Shown here in pieces: positions 1-9,347 of a DNA stretch of 64,000 bases. The stretch lies in contig NC_019748.1 in assembly GCF_000317575.1 (NCBI RefSeq), positions 4,918,501 to 4,982,500 on the forward strand. The letters are read 5' to 3'. The translations under genes and the position numbers were made by a program. The notes below the pieces were generated by a model that was not told the DNA's origin, made no database searches, and saw nothing but the letters and a program-made list of their open reading frames with translations. Origin of the DNA: Stanieria cyanosphaera PCC 7437 (GTDB taxonomy: Bacteria > Cyanobacteriota > Cyanobacteriia > Cyanobacteriales > Xenococcaceae). The first letter of the stretch is position 1, and every line of letters begins with the position of its first letter.

Positions 1-160
1 TTATCAGGGTTGTAACCAAGGTGTGTCTAACGTGAGTAGAAAAATATTTTAATATTTGTAACGTAAAAGAGCAAACCACACCCAAAAATATAAAAACATT
101 ATTAAATAAAAAAGGTGATGAACTAATTTGTAGTAGTAGAGTGACTGAAGGAAGGTAATC

Positions 161-370
161 ATGAATTCAACAATACTACGTCTGCTTTGGTCTACTATCA
201 GCAAAATACAGACTGAGACAATTATCGATTGGAGCGATACAAAACTCACTTCCTATGTGATCGAGAGACTTCAACAAGAAATCTTACTTAGCTCTCACGA
301 ACGAGAAAAGGTAGAATCTTACCTGAATACTAAAACGATGCTAATCCGAGATTTAGCAGAATATGCCTGA
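161..370 (+). CDS. Small hypothetical protein (69 aa)
   Basis: The ATG follows a good Shine-Dalgarno-like GAAGGAAGG about 5-6 bases upstream, which supports translation here rather than on the overlapping opposite-strand frame. The product is soluble, mixed-charge and mostly helical in appearance, with no signal peptide, membrane segment or cysteine. I do not recognise the family. Gene-poor AT-rich DNA lies on both sides and it converges on the histidine kinase gene that follows. Function unknown. Confidence 0.55.
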   Translation: MNSTILRLLWSTISKIQTETIIDWSDTKLTSYVIERLQQEILLSSHEREKVESYLNTKTMLIRDLAEYA

Positions 371-477
371 ATTAAAATGCTAACTTGATAAAATACTGAC
401 AATGTTTCTTTGAAAGAAAACGCCATCAAATTTCAAATTAGTTCATCATTGTAAATTTAACTTAATTTAATTACCTT

Positions 478-2283
478 TTAGGCTTGGTTGTTAGTTTCTA
501 AAGGAAATTGAAGCGTAAAAGTGGTTTGACTAGCTTGACTCTCTACCTCAATAGTTGCGCCTAAAAGCTCCACCAATTTTTTAACTAAAGCTAATCCGAT
601 TCCAGTTCCACCATATTGCCAAGGATCGTGACTGGGAATCCGATAAAATTTTTCAAAGATGCATTTTTGTTCTTCTGAGGCAATTTCTATGCCAGAATTG
701 CTCACACTTAAATTAAGTTTGTTTTGTGTCGCCCAAGCAGAAACTGTGATTGTCTCTCCCGCAGGGGTGTACTTACAAGCATTATTAAGTAATTCGTTGA
801 CGATTCGTTCTAAAAGAGAAAGATCAGATTCTAATAAAGGTAATTGGGCTGAGAGATTAATAATTAATTGCTGTTGATGATATTGAGTTTGTTCTCGGAA
901 AGATTCTACAATGGTGGGCAGCCAAACTTGAAAATCGATCCATTCGGGAATCAAAGTAACATTATCCGCATCGATATAACAAAGAGTCAGTAAATCGTTA
1001 ACTAGTTTATTTTGTTGCCTACAAGAGTTTTTAAAAATTCTAAATACTTGCTTAAAGACACGAGACTCAATTCTCTGTTGATTACCAGTTTCAATCAGTT
1101 TTTCTAGAGTTTGAGAAGCAAGCATAATACTACTCATGGGAGTACGTAATTCATGGGAAATAGTTTTGAGAAAATCGTCTTTAAGATTGTTAAGTTTTTC
1201 TAATTCCTTGACTTGTGTTTGAGCAGTTTCGTAAAATCGAGCTTGACGAATAGCGATCGCACATTGATTAGCAACCTGTTGTACCAAACGAATCTCAAAT
1301 TTATCAAATATTTTTTCTCTAGGTTTCAATAACCACAAATTTCCTAAAATTCCTTGGTCATCAAAAATTGGGCAAACTAATCGAGTAGCTTGAATTTTTT
1401 TCGGACTGAGTTCGGGAATTCTTTCAACAAATTGTAAAGTTTGTTTTTGTAAAAGTTGTTGATATAGTTCAGGAAAATCAGCTACTTGCCTAACCAAACC
1501 TTGGCAAGTAAGAGAAGTAGTTGTATATTCATAAGCAATAATTGCTATTTCTTGAAGGGGATCGTAAAGTTCAATTTTACAACGTTCAATTTTGAGAACT
1601 TTGGCCAGTTCTTGAGTAACAATTTGCAAAATTTGTCCTTCATCTAAACTGTCTCTAACTTTTTCTGTAACTCGCCTAATTAAAGCTTCAAACTGTAAAG
1701 CCTGTTGCAGTTGACTAGTTCGCTGTTTAACTTTTCTTTCGAGGTAAGTATTGAAACTTTGGACTTGTTGATAAAGTTCAGCTTGTTGAATTGCAATTCC
1801 TACTTGAATCGCTAATTGTTTAAGTAGTTCTACTTCGGCTGATTGCCATTTACGAGTGCCACTACACTGTTGAGCAATTAATAAACCCCATAACTCTTCT
1901 TCTGCTACAATCGGCACTACTAAATTGGCTTTCACTTCAAGATTAGCTAGTAAATCGACGTGACAAGGAGATAAATTGGCAGCATAAATATTTTCTATAA
2001 CTTGAACTCTTCCCTGTCGATATTGTTGGATGTGATTTTTCGTAAAACAGGGGTCATGAATTTTTTTACCGAAAATAGCTTTCCAAGGCGAAGCTAAGGA
2101 TTCAACTACAATTAGTCCACTCCAATCTGGTTCAAAGCGATAGATTAGGACTCGATCGCTTTGTAAAAATTGTCTAACTTCTTCTACAGTTTGATTGAGA
2201 ATGACATCTAAATCTAAAGACTGCCTAATCCGAAGAGCAATAGCTGCTACTAATTTCTCTCTTTCAGTCTGTAAAATAAACAT
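478..2283 (-). CDS. Cyanobacteriochrome-type sensor histidine kinase (GAF-GAF-HisKA-HATPase)
   Basis: A soluble sensor kinase of about 601 residues. The reading frame extends to a TTG at 2316, but the first ATG (2283) directly precedes the conserved TEREKLVAAIALRIRQSL start of the GAF domain, so I prefer it. The first GAF (about residues 10-175) contains a DPCF motif (Cys79) and a Cys107-His108 pair 28 residues later. This is the arrangement of DXCF cyanobacteriochromes, in which the two cysteines bind a bilin; TePixJ has the same 28-residue spacing. A coiled coil leads to a second, plainer GAF (about 200-350) with no such cysteines. Next come a dimerisation/phosphoacceptor domain with SHELRTP (His377) and a HATPase domain with NELLNNACKYTP and GGTGIGLALVKKL. 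No membrane segment is visible. No response regulator is adjacent, so its partner lies elsewhere. The kinase assignment is very secure; the photoreceptor assignment rests on motifs alone. Confidence 0.9.
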   Translation of the reverse strand: MFILQTEREKLVAAIALRIRQSLDLDVILNQTVEEVRQFLQSDRVLIYRFEPDWSGLIVVESLASPWKAIFGKKIHDPCFTKNHIQQYRQGRVQVIENIYAANLSPCHVDLLANLEVKANLVVPIVAEEELWGLLIAQQCSGTRKWQSAEVELLKQLAIQVGIAIQQAELYQQVQSFNTYLERKVKQRTSQLQQALQFEALIRRVTEKVRDSLDEGQILQIVTQELAKVLKIERCKIELYDPLQEIAIIAYEYTTTSLTCQGLVRQVADFPELYQQLLQKQTLQFVERIPELSPKKIQATRLVCPIFDDQGILGNLWLLKPREKIFDKFEIRLVQQVANQCAIAIRQARFYETAQTQVKELEKLNNLKDDFLKTISHELRTPMSSIMLASQTLEKLIETGNQQRIESRVFKQVFRIFKNSCRQQNKLVNDLLTLCYIDADNVTLIPEWIDFQVWLPTIVESFREQTQYHQQQLIINLSAQLPLLESDLSLLERIVNELLNNACKYTPAGETITVSAWATQNKLNLSVSNSGIEIASEEQKCIFEKFYRIPSHDPWQYGGTGIGLALVKKLVELLGATIEVESQASQTTFTLQFPLETNNQA

Positions 2284-2536
2284 TTCTTGATTTGCTCTCG
2301 AGTTGGAGTCAGGCAAAGATTAATTTTTATTTTTTGAGACTACTTGTTCTAACAATTTAATACTTTTTTAATATTTAGACTAAAAATTTAATAATTTGTC
2401 ATATCCAGTAAAAAAATAAAGCAGGGAATTATTAATAAAAGCTTAACTAAGTATTTATACCCAAGTTTTTTTGTTAAATTTTATTAACGAAATTAAGGAG
2501 GCATTTTCAATCAAGTTTTAAAGCTAACGAAAAAGA

Positions 2537-3166
2537 ATGAACACAGAAGAGTTGCTGAGACTTTATGCAATGGGGGAAAGAGAGTTTAGACAAGTTGATC
2601 TTTCTTATCGGGTGTTACGAGGAGTAGATTTACAAGCAATTAATTTTAGTCAAGCAAATTTGACAGGAGCAGATTTTAGAGAAATTGACTTAACTCAAGC
2701 AATTCTGTGTGAAGCTAACCTCAGTCAAACTATACTAATTGAAGCTAATTTAACCAAAGCGAATTTAGAAAGAGCAGTTTTGTACAGAGCATCGTTACAA
2801 TTGGTAAATTTAAGTCAAAGTATTTTAACTGAAGCTGATTTAAGAGAAGCTAATTTAACAGAAGCACTGTTATATAAAACTTCTTTGGGAAAAGCTCAAT
2901 TACAAGGAGCAGTTTTAAACCGAGCTATTTTGCAAAGAACATTTCTACGAGGTGCAAATTTAAGTCAAGCAATTTTGTCGCAAGCAAATCTACAAGAAGC
3001 AAATTTGACAGATGCAGATTTAACAGGAGCAAACTTGAGAGGTGCAAATCTACAAGGAGCTTTTTTAGTGGAGGCGAATTTATTTGAGGCTTCTTTAGAA
3101 GAGGTGAATTTAGATAAAGCAATTTTAACAGGTGCAATTATGCCTGATGGAAGCATTTACAGTTAG
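2537..3166 (+). CDS. Pentapeptide-repeat protein
   Basis: A 209-residue protein made almost wholly of A(D/N)LXX pentapeptides from about residue 25 to 200, for example ANLTGADFRE, ADLTGANLRGANLQGA and ANLQEANLTDADL. Such repeats fold into a right-handed quadrilateral beta-helix. There is no signal peptide, so it is probably cytosolic. Cyanobacteria carry many of these proteins and most have no known role. A GGAGG lies about 40 bases upstream, too far to serve this ATG; no better start was seen. The opposite strand shows long open frames only because the repeats are periodic. Confidence 0.85.
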   Translation: MNTEELLRLYAMGEREFRQVDLSYRVLRGVDLQAINFSQANLTGADFREIDLTQAILCEANLSQTILIEANLTKANLERAVLYRASLQLVNLSQSILTEADLREANLTEALLYKTSLGKAQLQGAVLNRAILQRTFLRGANLSQAILSQANLQEANLTDADLTGANLRGANLQGAFLVEANLFEASLEEVNLDKAILTGAIMPDGSIYS

Positions 3167-3293
3167 GATAATTCATGAATGATCCCTACACTTTTCTGCA
3201 CAAGAGGTTCGCTGACGCAATCGCTAATTTATTTTTTTTGCGATTTTCTAAAATGTAATTATCTTAAATTAGACAAAAACTCTTTTTATTTTT

Positions 3294-3905
3294 ATGACTT
3301 CGGCAATACTAGATAGTTTTCCTCAAATTAACCTTCAAGCTAAAGATCCTGAAGAAAAATTTATTACTTCGGGAGTAAGTTGGGAAGCTTACGAAACATT
3401 ATTAAACGCCTTAGGAGATAGTTCTGGTTATCGTTTGGCTTTTTTAGAAGGAATTTTGGAAATCATGTCTCCTAGTCGCCGTCATGAACTAGACAAAAAA
3501 AATATTGGTAGACTCTTAGAAGCTTATTTGGAAGAAAATCGAATTCGTTTTTGGGGATTAGGATCGACTACTTTGCGTAAAGTAGACAAGCAAGCAGGTA
3601 AAGAACCAGATGAATGTTATTGTTTTGACATAGATAAAAATATTCCAGATCTGGCGATTGAAGTTATTTATACTAGTGGTAGTGCAAATATTTTAGAGAT
3701 TTATCAACGTTTGAGTGTAACTGAAGTTTGGTTGTGGCAAAATAATCAGTTTGAAATATATTATTTGCAAAATAATAGCTACGAACAAAGACAACAAAGT
3801 CAATTATTACCTAATTTAGATTTAAGTTTAATGGCTCAATACGTAACTATCAGCGATCCTTTAGAAGCAATTGTTGAGTGGCGTAAACAAATTAGAGTTA
3901 ACTAA
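3294..3905 (+). CDS. Uma2 family (DUF820) endonuclease-like protein
   Basis: A 203-residue protein with the typical Uma2 layout: an N-terminal VSWEAYETLLNALGD segment, then YRLAFLEGILEIMSPSRRHE, then EPDECYCF and PDLAIEVIYTSGS, and a C-terminal VTEVWLWQNNQFEIYYL. The family adopts a PD-(D/E)XK nuclease-like fold, with the acidic residues of EPDE and PDLAIEV as candidate metal ligands. Cyanobacterial genomes carry dozens of paralogs, often linked with mobile DNA, and their biological role is not established. It is monocistronic here, preceded by the AT-rich intergenic after the pentapeptide gene. Confidence 0.85.
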   Translation: MTSAILDSFPQINLQAKDPEEKFITSGVSWEAYETLLNALGDSSGYRLAFLEGILEIMSPSRRHELDKKNIGRLLEAYLEENRIRFWGLGSTTLRKVDKQAGKEPDECYCFDIDKNIPDLAIEVIYTSGSANILEIYQRLSVTEVWLWQNNQFEIYYLQNNSYEQRQQSQLLPNLDLSLMAQYVTISDPLEAIVEWRKQIRVN

Positions 3906-4116
3906 ATTATATGAAATAGAAAAAATAATGCTACACATCACAAAGAGGCAAGAGGCAGGAGTTAAATTTTTTATTCCTCATTTCTCTATTTGTAGTAAGC
4001 ATTTAAGTATTTCATATTACTTTTATAGCAGCAGAGACAGGAAAAACAATCAACAATGAAATATTAACAAAAATCATGATTTTGACGACATTTTATTTAA
4101 TTAAAAATCACTAAAA

Positions 4117-5064
4117 CTACATTTTCCATTCATCAGGAACTTGACTAATTTTTTCTTTTCCTGTTGGTTGATAAACTGGTTTTCCCATTGGTCTAGTAAC
4201 CAGAGTACCGTTAAAATAAGCTTTAATTCTTTCTGTGGCGATTTCTACATATTGTGGTTCTTTTTCACAACCGATTGCCTTACGATTATGTTTAAGAGCA
4301 GCAATCAGAGATGAACCTACACCAGCAAAAGGATCAAATACCCAATCATTTTCATTGGTTAAGGCTAAAACACATCTTTCAACTAACTCAACAGGATATT
4401 GACAAGGATGAATAGTTTTCTCAGGATGATTTGATTTTACATTGGGAATTTCCCAGACTTCTTTTGACCATTCTTCTAAAGCAATTTGCCATAAATCTGA
4501 AGGGTTTTTTCCGTTAGGATTACCCGAAGGTTTACCTTTGTTTTTTCCTTTATAGTGACGTTTACCTGGATATTTTGAAGGAACTCTAACTGCATCTAAG
4601 TTAAAAATATAATCTTTACTTTTAGTAAACCAAAGAATAGTTTCATAACGACCAGAAAATCGTGATTGAGCGTGTAGTCCATGCCCAAAATGCCAAATAA
4701 TTCTATTTCTGAGCAAAAAATTGTATTTTTTAAAGATTTGATAATAGAAAATATCTAAAGGAAAAACTTCTCCTTTCTCGACATAATTGCCAACTTGCCA
4801 GCAAATACTACCATTTGATTTTAAAACTCTTGCTAATTGCTCAATAATTGGTTCTTGTTGTTGCAGATAATTCTCAATGGAAATACGTTTTTCATAATTT
4901 TTGCCGAGGTTATAAGGAGGCGAAGTAACTACTAAAGTAATTGAGTGATCGGGAAGAGTTAATAATAAATCATGAACATTCCCTGGATAAAGTACTAACT
5001 GATGATCTGAATTAAATTCTGTTTCAATTGATGTAGTTTTTTCAAAAGTAGACAGATTATTCAT
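4117..5064 (-). CDS. Solitary site-specific DNA methyltransferase (SPPY type, beta order)
   Basis: A 315-residue S-adenosylmethionine-dependent DNA amino-methyltransferase. The catalytic motif TSPPY is at residues 47-51 and the SAM-binding FDPFAGVGSS at about 243-252. The catalytic motif thus precedes the SAM motif, with the target-recognition region (including a basic GKRHYKGKNKGKPSGNPNGKNP stretch) between them; this is beta-class order. An SPPY rather than DPPY core usually means N4-cytosine methylation, but N6-adenine cannot be excluded. No restriction enzyme gene is adjacent, so it is probably an orphan enzyme like the core methyltransferases of Synechocystis (for example the GGCC-specific M.Ssp6803II). 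The recognition sequence cannot be read from the protein. Confidence 0.88.
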   Translation of the reverse strand: MNNLSTFEKTTSIETEFNSDHQLVLYPGNVHDLLLTLPDHSITLVVTSPPYNLGKNYEKRISIENYLQQQEPIIEQLARVLKSNGSICWQVGNYVEKGEVFPLDIFYYQIFKKYNFLLRNRIIWHFGHGLHAQSRFSGRYETILWFTKSKDYIFNLDAVRVPSKYPGKRHYKGKNKGKPSGNPNGKNPSDLWQIALEEWSKEVWEIPNVKSNHPEKTIHPCQYPVELVERCVLALTNENDWVFDPFAGVGSSLIAALKHNRKAIGCEKEPQYVEIATERIKAYFNGTLVTRPMGKPVYQPTGKEKISQVPDEWKM

Positions 5065-5271
5065 CCAACTTGGAATCTCAAAGCTGCTTTAAAACAATAA
5101 CATATTAGTAAAAATAAGCTTTGCTAGAAAATCTGAAGCAAGCGAAAGATTGAATTAAGCATTGATAAGCGATCAATGATCGAGTACATTCAAAACGGAC
5201 AGCATGAGTATCTGAATTAAATTCAGGTGAGGTGTCCTCCAGAATACTTTGAGGAAGTGAACGGCGATCGC

Positions 5272-7134
5272 ATGAGATTTATTTTTTTTCTCCTCTGCAA
5301 TGTAACAATTTTGGTAGTTGCAGGTGTAAGTTTGGCTGGTGAAGTTTCGTCTCCTACATTGAATACAGAAGTTGATCCATCCAGTGAAAAGTCAGAAATC
5401 AAATCATCACAAGATACTCAATTTACTTTTACTGTCAGTCCATTAGTTAATCAATTATTTACCCAACCTATCAGTAGGCATTTACAACAAGGGGAAGTGG
5501 TAATTAATTTTGATAGTAGATTGTTTTTTCTGCCTGATTTAGTTCCTGACAATGGCATAGATGATTCAGATACTGCTTCAAATTACAATACTGGTTTTAG
5601 TTGGGGGATTAGTGATGAGTTGGAACTTACTTTACAATTTCAACACGTAGATAGTAGTTCTCCTGCCCGTCAAGGTAATTTTACTTCGGAACGTACTGAA
5701 GATAATGAGGCAGCTTTAGAACTTAAACAAAAGTTATGGCAAAATGCGTCGGGTACTCAATCATTGAGTGGGGTTTTTTCTGCTTCTTGGGGTACTCGCG
5801 GTTTTCGTTTGACTGGAGGAGGTACAACTACAGAGGTTAATAACCGTAATATCTATACTGCCGTTCATTTACCTTTTACTGCTACGGTAGATCGAAGGTG
5901 GCAATTCACTGTATCTCCTACTCTGGCTTTTTTTAACGAAGAAAATGCCGAGTTTTTTCAACGTTTACCTAATGATGATAGTTCTTTTGGGACTGTTTTG
6001 GGATTAGCTGGTGCAGTTTCCTATACAATTAGTCCGAAATTAACCTTATGGGGAGATGTGTTTCTACCTCTGACAGGAAATAACAGCATTAGTCGAGAAT
6101 CAGGTGAACCGGATGATGCGATCGCGTATAATGCAGGTTTACGTTATTTTGTTAATCCTCGTTTAGCTTTAGATGTTTATGCTTCTAATACTTTTGGCAG
6201 TATTGCCCCTCTATCTTTAACCGCAGATCGAGATTTAATGGCATTGGGAACTAATATAGTTTTTATGCCCGATCTTTTTGCTGTTAATCGTCGTCAACCC
6301 GATAGGTTTAATTCTCAATCTCAGGTTGATAATACCCCAATTACTACTGATGGATTGGCTTTTTTTGATGGCGGAACTTTATCGAGTGGGCAATTTTTAT
6401 TTAATCTGCAAGGAGGTAGTCAAGGACTATTAACTTCTTTAAGATATGGTGTGTTAAAAGATTTTGAAGCAGGAATTTATTTGGATTATATTTCAGGAGA
6501 AACAGACGAATCTGAACAAGGGTTAAGTGCAAAAATTCGTTTACTTAATCAGGCAGAAAATCAACCTTTAACTGCTAGTTTAGCTACAACAATTGGCATT
6601 GGTAATCAAGTTTTAACTAACTTTGCGAATAATGACCGCCAAGACTTTGATCGTCGCAATTTGAATAAAGAAATTCCTCTTTTTTACCCTGGCGCAGATG
6701 ATGGACTACAAGGCAAAGAATTTATTTTTACGTTATCTTTACCTTTACATTATCAATTTCAAAACGATGCTGCGGTTTGGTTGACACCAATGGTTGGTTA
6801 CTTACAACGCAAAGGAACTGAATTAATTGGTTTTAATGTTGGTGGTTCAATTCCTTTAGGAAAAGAGTTTAGTGTTTTAGGAGAAATTGGAGCAAATTTT
6901 GCAGGAGATGGCAATGCTTTTATTGGTAATAGTTTACAAAATGAAATTCCTTGGAATATAGGTGTTCGTTGGCAACCTTTATCTTTATTCGGTTTAGAAT
7001 CTTCTAATGATAATAGTAATCCTCAACTAGAATTATATTTAACTAATCGAGTTGGTTTTTCTACTTGGCATCAACTCCGCGTCCGCGATCAAAATGAAAC
7101 CGCGATCGGATTGGGTTTATCTTTACCGTTTTAA
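5272..7134 (+). CDS. Outer-membrane beta-barrel-like protein with signal peptide
   Basis: The frame is open from a GTG at 5227, but the ATG at 5272 begins a clean signal peptide (MRFIFFLLCNVTILVVAGVSLAG, cleavage near residue 23), so I use it. About 620 residues. The mature part is rich in alternating aromatic/hydrophobic strands (DELELTLQFQHV, FTATVDRRWQFTVSPTLAFF, YTISPKLTLWGDVFLPLTG, LFGLESSNDNSNPQLELYLTNRVGF) and ends in Phe (GLGLSLPF), the usual last residue of outer-membrane barrels. No cysteine-rich or enzymatic motif is seen. It is probably a porin-like or surface protein of unknown substrate. It lies between two methyltransferase genes without obvious relation to either. Confidence 0.75.
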   Translation: MRFIFFLLCNVTILVVAGVSLAGEVSSPTLNTEVDPSSEKSEIKSSQDTQFTFTVSPLVNQLFTQPISRHLQQGEVVINFDSRLFFLPDLVPDNGIDDSDTASNYNTGFSWGISDELELTLQFQHVDSSSPARQGNFTSERTEDNEAALELKQKLWQNASGTQSLSGVFSASWGTRGFRLTGGGTTTEVNNRNIYTAVHLPFTATVDRRWQFTVSPTLAFFNEENAEFFQRLPNDDSSFGTVLGLAGAVSYTISPKLTLWGDVFLPLTGNNSISRESGEPDDAIAYNAGLRYFVNPRLALDVYASNTFGSIAPLSLTADRDLMALGTNIVFMPDLFAVNRRQPDRFNSQSQVDNTPITTDGLAFFDGGTLSSGQFLFNLQGGSQGLLTSLRYGVLKDFEAGIYLDYISGETDESEQGLSAKIRLLNQAENQPLTASLATTIGIGNQVLTNFANNDRQDFDRRNLNKEIPLFYPGADDGLQGKEFIFTLSLPLHYQFQNDAAVWLTPMVGYLQRKGTELIGFNVGGSIPLGKEFSVLGEIGANFAGDGNAFIGNSLQNEIPWNIGVRWQPLSLFGLESSNDNSNPQLELYLTNRVGFSTWHQLRVRDQNETAIGLGLSLPF

Positions 7135-7262
7135 AAAAATTACTTCAACTGGAAAATAATAATTTACTCGCATAAAACATACTTTCAAGTGGTATATTTA
7201 AAGTCTTTGAAGTTAGATATAAAATTTATCTAAGATCAGAAAAAATTTGATTGATTACTGTT

Positions 7263-9347
7263 ATGAAAATTGTTTCACTATTTAGTGGTTGTGGAGGAAT
7301 GGATTTAGGATTTATTTGGTCAGGCTATCAAGTAGTTTGGGCAAATGATATCGACCACTATGCTTGTGAAACATATAAATTAAATATTGGCAATCATATT
7401 GTCGAAGCCGATATTTCTCAAATTGATTTTTCTTCTATTCCCGATTGCGATGTAATTTTAGGTGGTTTTCCCTGTCAGGATTTTTCTATGATTTGGAAAC
7501 GAAAAGGAATTGAAAGCGATCGCGGAAATCTTTATCAGTATTTTGTTAAAGCAGTAGCTCTCAAACAACCTTTATTTTTTGTAGCAGAAAATGTTAGAGG
7601 ATTGTTAACAGCAAACAAAAGAAAAGCTATTCAAAAAATTATTAAAGATTTTGAAAATTGTGGTTATAAAATTAATGCAGATATTTACAATTTTGCCGAT
7701 TATGGCACCCCACAACTCAGAGAAAGAGTTTTGATTATTGGTATTAGAAAAGATATTGATTTTAATTATAAAAAGCCACAATCCACTCATAATAACTATG
7801 TTACTGCTGGAGAAGCTTTAAGAGGAGTAGAAAAGGCAATTTATAATAATGAACCTCTTAAAATTAGACCCAAAACCACAAAGATTTTAGAGCTAATTCC
7901 TGAAGGTGGGAATTTTCAATCTATTCCTAAAGATTCTCCTTATTATGTTAAAGGAATGATTTCTCATGTTTATAGAAGATTAGATCGTAACAAACCTGCA
8001 ACTACTATTATTGCAGCAGGAGGTGGAGGAACATGGGGATATCATTTCTCTGAACCTAGACCTTTAACTAATCGAGAAAGAGCGCGTTTATTTGGTTATC
8101 CAGATGATTTTAAATTTATAGGCAAGATAGCAGATGTACGCAGACAAATAGGTAATTCAGTATCTCCTGTAGCAATTAAAGTTGTAGCAGACGAACTTAA
8201 ACAGATTTTTGAATCTAAACAAAACAAACCTTTGAAAAGTTTAAAAAAGCTGACGCAGACAAATTTTAATCAAAATGGGTTGTATCAATATCAACAGTTG
8301 CAATTACCTTTAATATTTGAAAAATATTCGGCTAAAAAAGAAAAAATTCTAGAACTAACACAAGAAGAAGATATGATGCCCAGTAGTCGTGTTTATACAG
8401 CTTCTAATACAATTAAACAACAATATAATCTTGTCAGCACAATTAATAACGAAGAAACTGATCTATTATTTATCAATGAAAATACTTATTTAACTCCAAA
8501 TCAAGCTTTAAAATTTTTTGAGTTATGCAAAAGAGATATTCAACCAAAAGATTTAGAGTTTAGAAGAAAAAACAACCTCAAAATAGGAGATGAAACTATT
8601 CAACCAGAAATAGTTTTCCAAAGAGTTAGGGGTTCTCGAAATCGACTATGCTGTCAATTAAGAGATTTAGAAAACTATATTCTCAAAATATACGAGCATT
8701 CAATAGATTTAGAATATAATGACGCTAAAATTGTCATTGAAAATTATGATGAAGTTCTTCATAGGTCGAAAAAACATGGAATGAGAGGACAGCGAAACTT
8801 TACTGGAAAAATTGAAGATGAAGTCAGAGGCAAGCTAGCGGAGCATGGTTTTAGTAAATATCTCGCCAATTTAAATAATATTGAATTCCCTGTCGACTAC
8901 TCTACAGTAAGTGATTCTAATACAAAAAGAGATGCTGGAGATTTTACTCAAGTAGTTATAAATTATCAAATGTATGATATTCCGCAGCAATATCATATAT
9001 CTTTAAAATCTACAAACGGTAACTACTTAGCAATTCCACAGCATGAAATTGACTGGGAAGGAGAAATATTCGTGTTAGTCAAACTGCATATTAAAGAAAC
9101 ATTTTTATATCAAGCAATTAAAGCGGGTCTACAATTAGCTCAACTTAATCTTAATGAAAACCTTGGTTGGTTAGAAATCCGTGGTTTTATTAGTAAAAAC
9201 GATTTTAAAAATAGCTATGTAAGTAAAAAATTACCAGATGGAACAGAGCTAAGTTATCCTAACTATATCAAAGCACCAATACAGTTAAATCAAAATATTA
9301 GTCAATTAACAGATTTGCTAGAAACAATCAAAAAATTAGTTCTTTAA
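7263..9347 (+). CDS. DNA (cytosine-5) methyltransferase fused to a putative PD-(D/E)XK nuclease domain
   Basis: Starting at the ATG before KIVSLFSGCGG (a TTG four codons earlier is in frame but unlikely), the protein is 694 residues. Residues 1-315 are a complete C5-cytosine methyltransferase: SAM motif LFSGCGGMDLGF, catalytic PCQ at 70-72, ENV at 109-111, YGTPQLRERVLIIG, and the C-terminal RLFGYPDDF and RRQIGNSVSPVAI. The remaining 380 residues are far too long for a methyltransferase tail. They include IEDEVRGKLAEHGFSKYL (about 517-533), a DAGDF acidic pair (557-561) and HISLKST (Lys582), the spacing expected of an E...D...(S)xK nuclease core, followed by GEIFVLVKLHI. I infer a bifunctional restriction-modification protein. 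The base composition is AT-rich and a HIP1 site lies inside. No separate endonuclease gene is present nearby. The methylase part is certain; the nuclease part is tentative. Confidence 0.88.
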   Translation: MKIVSLFSGCGGMDLGFIWSGYQVVWANDIDHYACETYKLNIGNHIVEADISQIDFSSIPDCDVILGGFPCQDFSMIWKRKGIESDRGNLYQYFVKAVALKQPLFFVAENVRGLLTANKRKAIQKIIKDFENCGYKINADIYNFADYGTPQLRERVLIIGIRKDIDFNYKKPQSTHNNYVTAGEALRGVEKAIYNNEPLKIRPKTTKILELIPEGGNFQSIPKDSPYYVKGMISHVYRRLDRNKPATTIIAAGGGGTWGYHFSEPRPLTNRERARLFGYPDDFKFIGKIADVRRQIGNSVSPVAIKVVADELKQIFESKQNKPLKSLKKLTQTNFNQNGLYQYQQLQLPLIFEKYSAKKEKILELTQEEDMMPSSRVYTASNTIKQQYNLVSTINNEETDLLFINENTYLTPNQALKFFELCKRDIQPKDLEFRRKNNLKIGDETIQPEIVFQRVRGSRNRLCCQLRDLENYILKIYEHSIDLEYNDAKIVIENYDEVLHRSKKHGMRGQRNFTGKIEDEVRGKLAEHGFSKYLANLNNIEFPVDYSTVSDSNTKRDAGDFTQVVINYQMYDIPQQYHISLKSTNGNYLAIPQHEIDWEGEIFVLVKLHIKETFLYQAIKAGLQLAQLNLNENLGWLEIRGFISKNDFKNSYVSKKLPDGTELSYPNYIKAPIQLNQNISQLTDLLETIKKLVL

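Noticed and set aside
49-249. 66-codon minus-strand frame overlapping the first small gene
   Set aside because: Hydrophobic low-complexity translation, no ribosome site, and it overlaps the better-supported 161-370 gene.
2925-3156. Two open minus-strand frames opposite the pentapeptide gene
   Set aside because: Produced by the periodic repeat codons of the pentapeptide protein.
3871-4059. 62-codon plus-strand frame after the Uma2 gene
   Set aside because: Overlaps the end of Uma2 out of frame and has no ribosome site or recognisable product.
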